Shown: piece after piece, positions 1 to 6,012 of the stretch
Layout: each line of letters opens with the position of its first letter
How positions within the stretch are numbered: position 1 is the first letter of the stretch
From: Micrococcaceae bacterium UBA3381
GTDB lineage: Bacteria > Actinomycetota > Actinomycetes > Actinomycetales > Micrococcaceae
DNA: 6,783 bases
NCBI GenBank assembly: GCA_002358975.1
Contig: DEPX01000149.1
Span: 295 to 7,077, forward strand
Direction: 5' to 3'
Notes under the pieces: model-generated
What the model was told of the DNA's origin: nothing
Databases searched by the model: none
What the model saw: only the letters and a program-made list of their open reading frames with translations
Translations under genes and position numbers: made by a program

Positions 1-868
1 CCGCCGAACAAACCAAGCCAGAATCCAAGAACCCGGCGTTTAATGCATTGTCGACGGCAGCTTCGAAGTCTGCGTCGGCAAAAATGACGTTCGGGTTTTT
101 TCCGCCAAGCTCCAGGGCCACATCTTTGATGGTGTGCGCTGCAGACTCGGCAATCTTTCGGCCGGTCACCAAGCCGCCGGTGAACGACACCAGGTCAATT
201 TCTTCGTTGCTAGACAGCGGTGCACCAACGATGGCGCCGTCTCCTAGAACAATATTGGCAACACCAGCAGGCAGACCTAATTTATCGAGCACATCGACGA
301 TCAGCATGGTTGTGTGCGGGGTGAGCTCTGCGGGTTTAATGACAAAGGAGTTGCCGGCAGCCAATGCCGGTGCGATCTTCCATGATGCTTGCAGCAGCGG
401 GAAATTCCATGGCGTAATCATACCAACGACGCCCACCGGTTCGTGAACCACCCGTGAAATAACTGCGGCGTCACCGGCGTCAACTAAGCGCCCCGGGTAG
501 TGATCGGCAATTTTGCCAAAGTGGCGGAAGCAGGCAATGATGTCGTCCATATCGCCTTGGGCTTCAACCAGGCGTTTACCGGTGTCAAGTGCTTCTGCTC
601 GAGCGAATTCGTCTTTGCGCTGCCGTAGAGCGTCAGCAACTTCCAGGAGGAAATCGCCGCGTTCAGCTGCTGGGCGATCAGCCCACACACCAGACTCGAA
701 CGCACGGCGAGCTGCTGCAATGGCACGCTCAGTATCTTGTGTGGTTGCTTCTGAGACGACACCGACTTCACTGCCATCAGCGGGACAGTAGACGGTGCGG
801 GTAGCACCGTTGGATGCGGACACCCAAGCACCATCTATATAAAGGGTTTCAACTGTTTCAGCGCCCAT
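1..868 (-). CDS. betB: Betaine aldehyde dehydrogenase, GbsA/BetB type (C-terminus cut by window edge)
   Basis: NAD(P)-dependent aldehyde dehydrogenase, probably oxidising betaine aldehyde to the osmoprotectant glycine betaine in the cytoplasm. The reading frame is open from ATG at 868 to the left edge, giving 289 residues of a family usually about 490 long; the rest of the catalytic domain and the oligomerisation region lie outside. Visible landmarks are TPWNFPLLQASWKIAPALAA at 152-171 (oxyanion-hole Asn155), the cofactor-binding Lys178 in IKPAE, FTGG at 229-232, the general base Glu253 in LELGGK, and catalytic Cys287 in GLVCSA. The stretch around PWNFPLLQASWKIAP and FTGG closely resembles my recollection of Bacillus GbsA and other betaine aldehyde dehydrogenases. 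The start is set by AAGGAG at 878-883, 9 nt upstream, and by overlap with the betT stop, so the two genes are probably one operon. One oddity is Leu285 where ALDHs normally have Gln (GQ-x-C). Substrate is inferred from family resemblance and from the adjoining choline transporter; a related aminoaldehyde substrate is the main alternative. Confidence 0.9.
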   Translation of the reverse strand, partial: MGAETVETLYIDGAWVSASNGATRTVYCPADGSEVGVVSEATTQDTERAIAAARRAFESGVWADRPAAERGDFLLEVADALRQRKDEFARAEALDTGKRLVEAQGDMDDIIACFRHFGKIADHYPGRLVDAGDAAVISRVVHEPVGVVGMITPWNFPLLQASWKIAPALAAGNSFVIKPAELTPHTTMLIVDVLDKLGLPAGVANIVLGDGAIVGAPLSSNEEIDLVSFTGGLVTGRKIAESAAHTIKDVALELGGKNPNVIFADADFEAAVDNALNAGFLDSGLVCSA

Positions 869-883
869 TGGAGGCATCTCCTT
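858..883 (-). promoter_or_regulatory. betT stop / betB start overlap with internal ribosome binding site
   Basis: The betT stop codon TGA (858-860) lies inside betB, whose ATG is at 866-868, in another frame, so the genes overlap by 11 bp. The betB ribosome binding site AAGGAG (878-883 on the minus strand) is therefore within the last betT codons, 9 nt before the ATG. This arrangement is typical of co-transcribed, translationally coupled genes and fixes the betB start. Confidence 0.8.
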
Positions 884-3125
884 GCTCATTTGGCGTAGCT
901 GGATTGTCTGCGGTTAGTTCTTCGGTTGGCACGATATTAATTGTGGCGGTCTCGGGGTCAAGGTGATCGCTATCGGTCCACTCGTCTGGGATATCGACGG
1001 CGACCATACCCGATGGTGAGCCCTTGTCACCGATCATTGACATGTACATCATGTGGGCATCATAGGCATCCAATATATCCGCGATGACTTGGTCTTTTGT
1101 GTAGCCCATGATGTCTTGGCCATGCGAACCGGTTAGGGTGAAAATCTCAACCTTGAAGAAAATTTCTTCGACTGCTGCCAAATTGGTGGCATAGTTCGGT
1201 ACGTTATAGGCCACCGGATACGGTTGGTATTTGAATCCGTCCTGGCCGGGGAAGTAGACCACTAGATCGACATAGGGGATCGGGTATTCCGGATGAATAC
1301 CGCGATGACAGCTAACATCTGCGCCCAGTTTGGTAAGTTCTGTGGCGACCTCTTCAACAGCAGGTGTTGCCACGTTGTTAATAAATTCTGTGGCCTGACT
1401 GGAAGTCGCAAAAGACATCCGACGGCGCAGTCGCTGCCGCCAGGTATTTGACGGACCAGTCTCGGTACCACGAATACTGGAGAGCACCCCGGGCATAGTG
1501 GCTTTTTTGGAATCAAAGCTTTGCCGTTCAGTGCGAAGTACTTTGAATAAGCTGATCATAACCAGGTAGATCACCACTGAGAACGGTAAACCAATCATTA
1601 CCGTTGCTGCCTGGAGCGTGTAGACCCCGTCAATAAACAGCATTGCTAAGGTCAAAGCACCGGTGACAATTGCCCAGAAAATACGCAACCATGGTGCACC
1701 GTCAGCATCGCCGGTGGTTGGTTTGGACGTCAGGTTGGCCATGACAAGTGAACCGGAGTCGGCTGAAGTAACGTAGAACAGCAGACCGGTTACCACTGCG
1801 ATACCGATACTAAATGTGGCACCTGGGTATTGGGCCAGCAGTGTGAAGAAACCGGATTCCGGGTTATTGATGGCAGTGTTGAGGAATCCTTCATCGCCGG
1901 CGCGGAAAAATTCCAGTGCGCCATTTCCAAAGATAGAAATCCATAGCAAAATGAAGCTAAATGGGATGAGTAGTACGCCGAGCACGAATTGACGTAGCGT
2001 ACGACCACGCGAAATGCGTGCCAAGAAAAGACCAACGAAGGCTGCCCATGCGATCCACCAAGCCCAGAAGAACAGCGTCCAGTCTTGCATCCAATCGGCT
2101 GAGGAATAGTCAGGACTACCGTCGGTATAGGCGAAGGTGTTCATCATCATCGATGGGAAGTGGGAGAAGAAGTCCCCAATATTTTGAACCAACTGGTTCA
2201 GCAGGTGTGAGGTTTGGCCGGAAATCAATACCCATAGCATGAGTCCCACACCCAACAGCACGTTGAGTTCGGAGAGACGGCGAATACCTTTATCTACACC
2301 CGTGACGGTCGAAATGATAGTAATACCCACAGCTAAGACCATCAGTGCAATCTGGATGCCCATGCTTTGTGGGATGCCAAAAATATGTGACAGGCCGTAG
2401 TTGAGGAATACCACGCCAATACCGAGGGAGACGGCGATACCAAATATGGTGCCAAGCACCGCGGCAATTTCTACTGCGTGTCCCGGGGCGCCTTTGATTC
2501 GTTTACCAAAAATGGGTGCAAGTGCCGAACGTATGCTTAGCGGCATGTGGTAGCGGTAGGCAAATAGGCCCACGCCCATGCCCATCAAGGCATATAGTGC
2601 CCAGCCGGGGATACCATAATGAAACATTGTCCATAATGGGGCCATCCGGGCGGCTTCGTCGCTCATCCCGGAACCTTCTGGTGGGGTCAAGATGTTTGTC
2701 GCCGGTCCAGAGATCCCGAAAAACATCAGATCTACACCGATACCAGCGGCAAATAGCATGGACGCCCAGGTAAAGAGGTTAAAGCGGGGCCTGGAGTGAT
2801 CGGGGCCCAGTTTGACCCGACCGACTTTGCTCAACGCGACCACAAGGACGAAAACCACAACGATGGTAATCGTCAGGACGTAGTACCAACCTAGATTGGC
2901 TGCGACCCAGTCCATGGACCCGAAAATGACTGACTCTGCCTGCGAGGGTAAGAGCCAGGCCCACAAGACGAACGCGACAATAAGTACGGCAGAGGTAATA
3001 AAAACCGGTTTATTGACTGGTGAATGTGTCGGCTTTTCGTCTGGTGTTTGATCTGATGATCCAGTACCAGAATTGTGGGTGGGTTGAGCAGGTGGTACAG
3101 CAGAAGACTCCACGGTACTAGCCAT
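858..3125 (-). CDS. betT: BCCT-family choline transporter BetT
   Basis: High-affinity choline importer in the cytoplasmic membrane, probably H+-coupled, supplying choline for glycine betaine synthesis. The 755-residue protein has a disordered polar N-terminus (1-38), a twelve-helix BCCT core (about 40-530) and a long hydrophilic C-terminal domain (about 531-755). E. coli BetT, as I recall it, is about 677 residues. The glycine-rich helix reads AAGIGVDLMFF (126-136). Asp132 is at the position where choline/H+ carriers have Asp and the Na+/betaine carrier BetP has Gly. The aromatic substrate box in TM8 is WAWWIAW (354-360), followed by the BCCT signature FVGLFLARISRGRT (363-376). Further core landmarks are FHYG at 168-171, TGVDKGIRRLSELNV (275-289) and YVTSADSG (451-458). 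The C-terminal domain (LTGSHGQDIMGYTKDQVIADILDAY region, 664-688) matches the BetT tail implicated in osmotic control; its last 45 residues are acidic. The frame stays open upstream to an ATG at 3236, but 3125 is preferred because AGAGGA lies 5 nt before it and the extension looks non-coding. Confidence 0.94.
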   Translation of the reverse strand: MASTVESSAVPPAQPTHNSGTGSSDQTPDEKPTHSPVNKPVFITSAVLIVAFVLWAWLLPSQAESVIFGSMDWVAANLGWYYVLTITIVVVFVLVVALSKVGRVKLGPDHSRPRFNLFTWASMLFAAGIGVDLMFFGISGPATNILTPPEGSGMSDEAARMAPLWTMFHYGIPGWALYALMGMGVGLFAYRYHMPLSIRSALAPIFGKRIKGAPGHAVEIAAVLGTIFGIAVSLGIGVVFLNYGLSHIFGIPQSMGIQIALMVLAVGITIISTVTGVDKGIRRLSELNVLLGVGLMLWVLISGQTSHLLNQLVQNIGDFFSHFPSMMMNTFAYTDGSPDYSSADWMQDWTLFFWAWWIAWAAFVGLFLARISRGRTLRQFVLGVLLIPFSFILLWISIFGNGALEFFRAGDEGFLNTAINNPESGFFTLLAQYPGATFSIGIAVVTGLLFYVTSADSGSLVMANLTSKPTTGDADGAPWLRIFWAIVTGALTLAMLFIDGVYTLQAATVMIGLPFSVVIYLVMISLFKVLRTERQSFDSKKATMPGVLSSIRGTETGPSNTWRQRLRRRMSFATSSQATEFINNVATPAVEEVATELTKLGADVSCHRGIHPEYPIPYVDLVVYFPGQDGFKYQPYPVAYNVPNYATNLAAVEEIFFKVEIFTLTGSHGQDIMGYTKDQVIADILDAYDAHMMYMSMIGDKGSPSGMVAVDIPDEWTDSDHLDPETATINIVPTEELTADNPATPNEQGDASNGR

Positions 3126-3130
3126 AAAAT

Positions 3131-3136
3131 TCCTCT
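3131..3136 (-). promoter_or_regulatory. betT ribosome binding site
   Basis: On the minus strand AGAGGA precedes the ATG at 3125 by five bases (ATTTT). It decides between this start and an in-frame ATG at 3236, whose 37-residue extension (about a third aliphatic or aromatic residues, no BCCT similarity) would have to be read through the putative promoter region. Confidence 0.75.
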
Positions 3137-3144
3137 CATTGAGA

Positions 3145-3168
3145 TACTGTGAACAAGGCTCGACAGTA
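3145..3168. repeat. Inverted repeat in the betT leader, possible operator
   Basis: TACTGT (3145-3150) and ACAGTA (3163-3168) form a perfect 6-bp inverted repeat around a 12-bp spacer. The right arm is part of the separate 8-bp palindrome CAGTACTG (3164-3171). The repeat lies between the candidate betT promoter and the ribosome binding site, where a repressor such as a BetI/TetR- or GbsR-type choline sensor could block transcription. No regulator gene is present in the window, so this is a position-based guess; a 6-bp repeat can occur by chance. Confidence 0.3.
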
Positions 3169-3206
3169 CTGAAGCTCACTATCGTTGCGATGCCCGGGCC
3201 CTGGCT

Positions 3207-3236
3207 ACCATAAAGCTGTAAACCGATTGAAAGCAA
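3207..3236 (-). promoter_or_regulatory. Candidate betT promoter
   Basis: Reading the minus strand, TTGCTT (3231-3236) and TATGGT (3207-3212) are separated by 18 bases, a reasonable -35/-10 pair for a housekeeping sigma factor. TATGGT fits the TAnnnT form common in actinobacteria. Transcription would start near 3200 and leave a leader of roughly 75 nt before the betT ATG. The assignment rests on consensus resemblance only. Confidence 0.4.
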
Positions 3237-3420
3237 AATAGACGGTACTAACGTTATTTAGGCCACAGGGCGAGGTGGGCTCGGACTGAAATCATCTTAC
3301 CTGTCAGTAATAAAACTGTCCTGGTCATGGCTCGTCTAAATACAAATGGGACCTGTGCATTGCGTCACTGCACGGTTAGACTGACCCGTTAACGTCTGAA
3401 CGATAACGAAGCAATTTGTT

Positions 3421-3425
3421 GGGAG
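3421..3425 (+). promoter_or_regulatory. Ribosome binding site of the glutamate synthase-like gene
   Basis: GGGAG lies 12 nt before the GTG at 3438, a slightly long spacing. It supports this GTG as the start: no other in-frame ATG or GTG exists upstream before the TAA at 3390-3392, and the first in-frame ATG downstream (3541) would remove the hydrophobic N-terminal segment typical of the subfamily. Confidence 0.5.
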
Positions 3426-3437
3426 CGTACCAATCCC

Positions 3438-5009
3438 GTGTTTAAGAAATTGTTCAAGATCAAAGCCTTGACCAAACGCAACGCAAAAATACTTGGCGGA
3501 GCATCGGCTGTATTTGGGTTGGGAGCTGTGGCAGCTTATGACATGCTCCAAAAACAGCAATCCGTATTGCGTAACTACCCAGTGATCGGGCACGCTCGGC
3601 ATGCTGCGCTTAAGATCCGCCCAGAGCTGCAACAGTATTTTATCGAACGAGACTGGGACGGTCGGCCCTTTGACCGTACTTCGCGTGAACTCATCTATGC
3701 TCGCTCGAAAGATGCCAAAGGCGAAGAATCGTTTGGCACGGTTCACGACGTTGCCGCAGAAGGCAAAGAGTGGTTCGTACACTCGATTACCCCAGTATCG
3801 CCACCAGAACAGCCACCCAGAGTTCGGGTGGGCGGTGACGACTGTTCCCAGCCCTATGATATGTCCTTACTCAATGTGTCTTCGATGAGTTTTGGGTCCT
3901 TATCGGCTAATGCCATTAAGGCGTTGAACCTTGGCGCTGCCGAGGGCGGTTTTGCTCACGATACGGGCGAAGGAGGCATTTCTCCTTACCACTTGGGTGG
4001 CGGCGATTTGATCTGGGAGCTGGGTACCGGCTACTTCGGGGCTCGAACTAAAGACGGTAACTTTGATCCACACGAGTTCAGATCAAAAGCCACCGGCAAG
4101 ACTGTCAAAGCGGTGTCACTGAAGCTTAGCCAAGGTGCCAAACCTGGTCTTGGCGGTGTGCTGCCGGGGGGCAAAGTGACCCCCGAAATTGCGCGTATTC
4201 GCGAGGTTCCCCAAGGGCAAAAGTGTGTTAGTCCCGCTTACCACAAGGTCTTCTCAACACCTATTGAGCTCATTGAATTTATCGCCTATATGCGAGAGTT
4301 ATCTGGTGGTAAGCCGGCCGGCTTCAAGCTGTGTTTATCGTCTCGGCGTGACATTTTGGCAATCTGCAAGGCCATCCGTCAGGTAGGTACAGCTCCAGAT
4401 TTTATTATTGTCGATGGCTCAGAAGGCGGCACCGGGGCGTCTCCGGCAGAATATCAGGACCACATGGGTATGCCACTTACTCAAGGACTCATGACGGTAC
4501 ATAATGCCCTGGTGGGAACTGGATTACGCGATAAAATTCGGGTCGCAGCTTCGGGGAAGATCGCCGAGGGCAGTGACATTGTGACCCGTATGATTCAAGG
4601 TGCCGATTACGTCAACTCCGCTAGAGCAATGATGTTTGCTCTGGGATGTGTTCAGGCCATGGAATGTGCAGAGAATACGTGTCCGGTTGGAGTAGCGACA
4701 CAAAGCGCTTATCGTCAACATGCCCTACATGTGCCAACGAAGACTGAGTATGTCAGCAACTACCAACGCAACACGCTTCAAGAGACCATGCGGATAATGG
4801 CATCGCTGGGGGTAGACGATCCCAGCCAGCTGCATACGGAAATGCTTCGACGCAACCTTAGCGAAGGCAGGAGTGCTTCCTACTCTGAACTCTATGATTG
4901 GTTAGCGCCAGGGCAGTTGCTGGCGGACCCACCCGAAGAATGGGCTAGAGATTGGAAGTTGGCTAAAGCAGATCATTTTGGCCTCGGGCTAGATGCCGCA
5001 GCGGGATAA
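3438..5009 (+). CDS. FMN-binding glutamate synthase domain protein, stand-alone, membrane-associated N-terminus
   Basis: The 523-residue protein belongs to the COG0069 family (glutamate synthase large-subunit FMN domain). A basic N-terminus and one hydrophobic segment (about 19-36, rich in Gly and Ala) suggest membrane attachment. There follows the subfamily region VLRNYPVIGH (43-52) with RPELQQYFIE (61-70), then the barrel-type FMN/2-oxoglutarate domain from about residue 140 to 460. Visible motifs are SSMSFGSLSANAIKALN (148-164), HDTGEGGISPYH (174-185), GGKVTPEIARIR (244-255), DGSEGGTGASP (326-336) and ASGKIAEGSD (371-380). Cys404, Cys410 and Cys415 in C-x5-C-x4-C spacing match the [3Fe-4S] ligands of GltB. 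The N-terminal glutaminase (GATase class II) domain and C-terminal beta-helix domain of true GltB (about 1500 residues) are absent. It probably carries out an FMN-dependent reaction with unknown substrate, ammonia donor and electron donor; glutamate synthesis is not established for this subfamily. It is transcribed divergently from betT and 52 bp ahead of the DUF429 gene. Family assignment is firm, function is not. Confidence 0.9.
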   Translation: MFKKLFKIKALTKRNAKILGGASAVFGLGAVAAYDMLQKQQSVLRNYPVIGHARHAALKIRPELQQYFIERDWDGRPFDRTSRELIYARSKDAKGEESFGTVHDVAAEGKEWFVHSITPVSPPEQPPRVRVGGDDCSQPYDMSLLNVSSMSFGSLSANAIKALNLGAAEGGFAHDTGEGGISPYHLGGGDLIWELGTGYFGARTKDGNFDPHEFRSKATGKTVKAVSLKLSQGAKPGLGGVLPGGKVTPEIARIREVPQGQKCVSPAYHKVFSTPIELIEFIAYMRELSGGKPAGFKLCLSSRRDILAICKAIRQVGTAPDFIIVDGSEGGTGASPAEYQDHMGMPLTQGLMTVHNALVGTGLRDKIRVAASGKIAEGSDIVTRMIQGADYVNSARAMMFALGCVQAMECAENTCPVGVATQSAYRQHALHVPTKTEYVSNYQRNTLQETMRIMASLGVDDPSQLHTEMLRRNLSEGRSASYSELYDWLAPGQLLADPPEEWARDWKLAKADHFGLGLDAAAG

Positions 5010-5049
5010 GGCACGCCTAGAGACCACAATCCGGCGTCCAAGGTGCAGC

Positions 5050-5064
5050 TAACCTGAAATAATG
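5050..5064 (+). promoter_or_regulatory. Candidate -10 box for a leaderless DUF429 transcript
   Basis: TAACCT (5050-5055) fits the TAnnnT -10 pattern and ends six bases before the ATG at 5062, the spacing expected if transcription begins on the first base of the start codon. No ribosome binding site is seen within 5-12 nt of the ATG; the nearest purine run, AAGGTG (5040-5045), is 16 nt away. No recognisable -35 was found. Leaderless genes of this layout are common in actinobacteria. The alternative is read-through translation from the upstream gene. Confidence 0.35.
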
Positions 5065-5793
5065 CAGTTTTACGGAATTGATTTGGCCGCTCAACCTAAA
5101 AACACTGGTCTGGCGCGCCTACGGGACGATGACGGGTTTATCCGGGTAGAAGCCGTGGAAATTGGCATCCATGATGACCGGTTAATCCAGGCAGTCCAAG
5201 ACGTAGACATGACCGGTGTAGATGTACCCTTCGGCTGGCCTGCTAGCTTTATTCAAATGCTGCAAGACCATGCCAATGCGACATTGCAAGTCCCAGACAT
5301 TACGGACCACGCTTGGCGTCGTCAGCTAGCCATGCGCGCCACTGATTTTGAAGTGCACCAAAAAACTGGCATGACTCCCTTGAGCGTATCTACGAACTTT
5401 ATTGCCTACCCGGCTTTTCGCTGGGCAGCGATTGAAGCAAGGCTGCGTGAGCTAGGCGTCGATATGGCTCGGGATGGTAGTGGAGCGGTGGCCGAAGTGT
5501 ATCCAGCGGCCGCGCTATATTGTTGGCGTCTTCCGCACCGGAAATATAAAGGTCCACATCACTTCCACTCCCGCCAAACTATAGTTGCCGGGCTGCAGCG
5601 AGTTTTTCCGACCTTGGACTGGAATGGTTTCGAATCCTGCGTCATCGGTGACGATAACGCATTAGATGCAGTCCTTGCCGGATTAATTACCCACCAGATT
5701 GCTGCAGGGCAGTGCTGTGGACCACGGCCGCACCAGCGGTCTGCGGCACGTATTGAAGGTTGGATTTGGCTACCACACGGCTTCGAAAGATAA
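5062..5793 (+). CDS. DUF429 family protein (predicted RNase H-like fold)
   Basis: A 243-residue soluble protein recognised as DUF429, a widespread uncharacterised family predicted to have an RNase H-like nuclease fold. Visible family features are the N-terminal strand YGIDLAAQPKNTGLA (4-18) with Asp7, VDVPFGWP (53-60), RATDFEVHQKTGMTPLSVSTN (from 92), AEVYPAAALYCW (143-154), and a C-terminal DDNALDAVLAGLITH (197-211) with acidic residues Asp197, Asp198 and Asp202 that could bind metal together with Asp7. It ends with EGWIWLP, usual for the family, so it appears complete. ATG 5062 is the first possible start after an in-frame TAA at 5050-5052. It lies 52 bp after the glutamate synthase-like gene on the same strand with no terminator recognised between them, so co-transcription is possible, though a dedicated promoter is also suggested. 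Nuclease activity is a fold-based prediction, and its role is unknown. Confidence 0.82.
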   Translation: MQFYGIDLAAQPKNTGLARLRDDDGFIRVEAVEIGIHDDRLIQAVQDVDMTGVDVPFGWPASFIQMLQDHANATLQVPDITDHAWRRQLAMRATDFEVHQKTGMTPLSVSTNFIAYPAFRWAAIEARLRELGVDMARDGSGAVAEVYPAAALYCWRLPHRKYKGPHHFHSRQTIVAGLQRVFPTLDWNGFESCVIGDDNALDAVLAGLITHQIAAGQCCGPRPHQRSAARIEGWIWLPHGFER

Positions 5794-5809
5794 TGGGCTA
5801 CGGTTTGCA

Positions 5810-5858
5810 GCCACTGTAGTGTTTGCCACAACAGCAGTTGTCCATTTCCTACAGTTGC
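5810..5858 (+). other. Nested hairpin downstream of the DUF429 gene
   Basis: GCCACTGTAG (5810-5819) pairs with CTACAGTTGC (5849-5858) over ten positions with one mismatch. Inside it ACAAC (5828-5832) pairs with GTTGT (5837-5841) around the tetraloop AGCA. The structure starts 17 nt after the DUF429 stop. It has no T-run behind it, so it is not a standard rho-independent terminator. It may be a processing or 3'-protective element, a small RNA, or chance. Confidence 0.3.
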
Positions 5859-5949
5859 AGCAAGCACGCTGGTTAGCTGCCTGCACCGGCGATGTGTTGC
5901 ATCATCTTTGAACGCAATAGAAGAGTTTCTGTGTGCTCGGAAAGCTTTC

Positions 5950-5970
5950 ATTGAATAGATCTGGTTCAAT
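5950..5970. repeat. Inverted repeat ahead of the EamA gene, possible operator
   Basis: ATTGAA (5950-5955) and TTCAAT (5965-5970) form a perfect 6-bp inverted repeat with a 9-bp spacer, 42 bp before the EamA start. Size and position fit a dimeric regulator site, and TTCAAT could also act as a poor -35, 18 bp from CATTAT (5989-5994). Evidence is sequence symmetry only. Confidence 0.3.
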
Positions 5971-6012
5971 CAGCAGCACGAGGCTATGCATTATCAAGGA
6001 GTAGGAGCGTAG

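Larger units (their letters stand above)
3126..3437. other. Divergent intergenic region between betT and the glutamate synthase-like gene
   Basis: 312 bp with no convincing gene. It holds the betT ribosome binding site, a candidate betT promoter, and several short perfect palindromes: CAGTACTG (3164-3171), GCCCGGGC (3192-3199), TAACGTTA (3249-3256) and CGTTAACG (3387-3394). The half-site ACTGT/ACAGT recurs at 3146-3150, 3163-3167 and 3315-3319. For the rightward gene only weak -10 candidates are visible, TAGACT (3377-3382) and TAACGT (3390-3395), neither with a good -35. No rho-independent terminator or riboswitch-like structure was recognised. Confidence 0.7.

Noticed and set aside
48..446. 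A 132-codon plus-strand open frame.
   Set aside because: It is antisense to betB, whose motifs (Asn155, Lys178, Glu253) lie in the opposite frame; the translation resembles no protein family.
3126..3236. In-frame extension of betT to an ATG at 3236, adding 37 residues.
   Set aside because: The ATG at 3125 has a strong, well-spaced ribosome binding site, the extension shows no BCCT similarity, and it would start on top of the candidate promoter.
3336..3782. A 148-codon minus-strand frame crossing the intergenic region.
   Set aside because: It mostly lies antisense to the glutamate synthase-like gene, has no recognisable domain and no supporting ribosome binding site; it looks like a chance frame.
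5010..5061. Possible terminator between the glutamate synthase-like gene and DUF429.
   Set aside because: No stable hairpin with a T-run is present; only short GC inverted matches with too small or too large loops.
5699..5911. A 70-codon plus-strand frame overlapping the DUF429 end.
   Set aside because: It is out of frame with the DUF429 reading frame, which ends with a normal family C-terminus, and no family resemblance or ribosome binding site was seen; not evidence of a frameshift.
5559..5969. A 136-codon minus-strand frame spanning the end of DUF429 and the gap after it.
   Set aside because: More than half is antisense to DUF429 and the composition is not protein-like; no domain recognised.
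5960..5980. GGTTCAATC resembling a tRNA T-loop.
   Set aside because: The flanking bases do not form a T-stem and no acceptor, D or anticodon arm could be placed.
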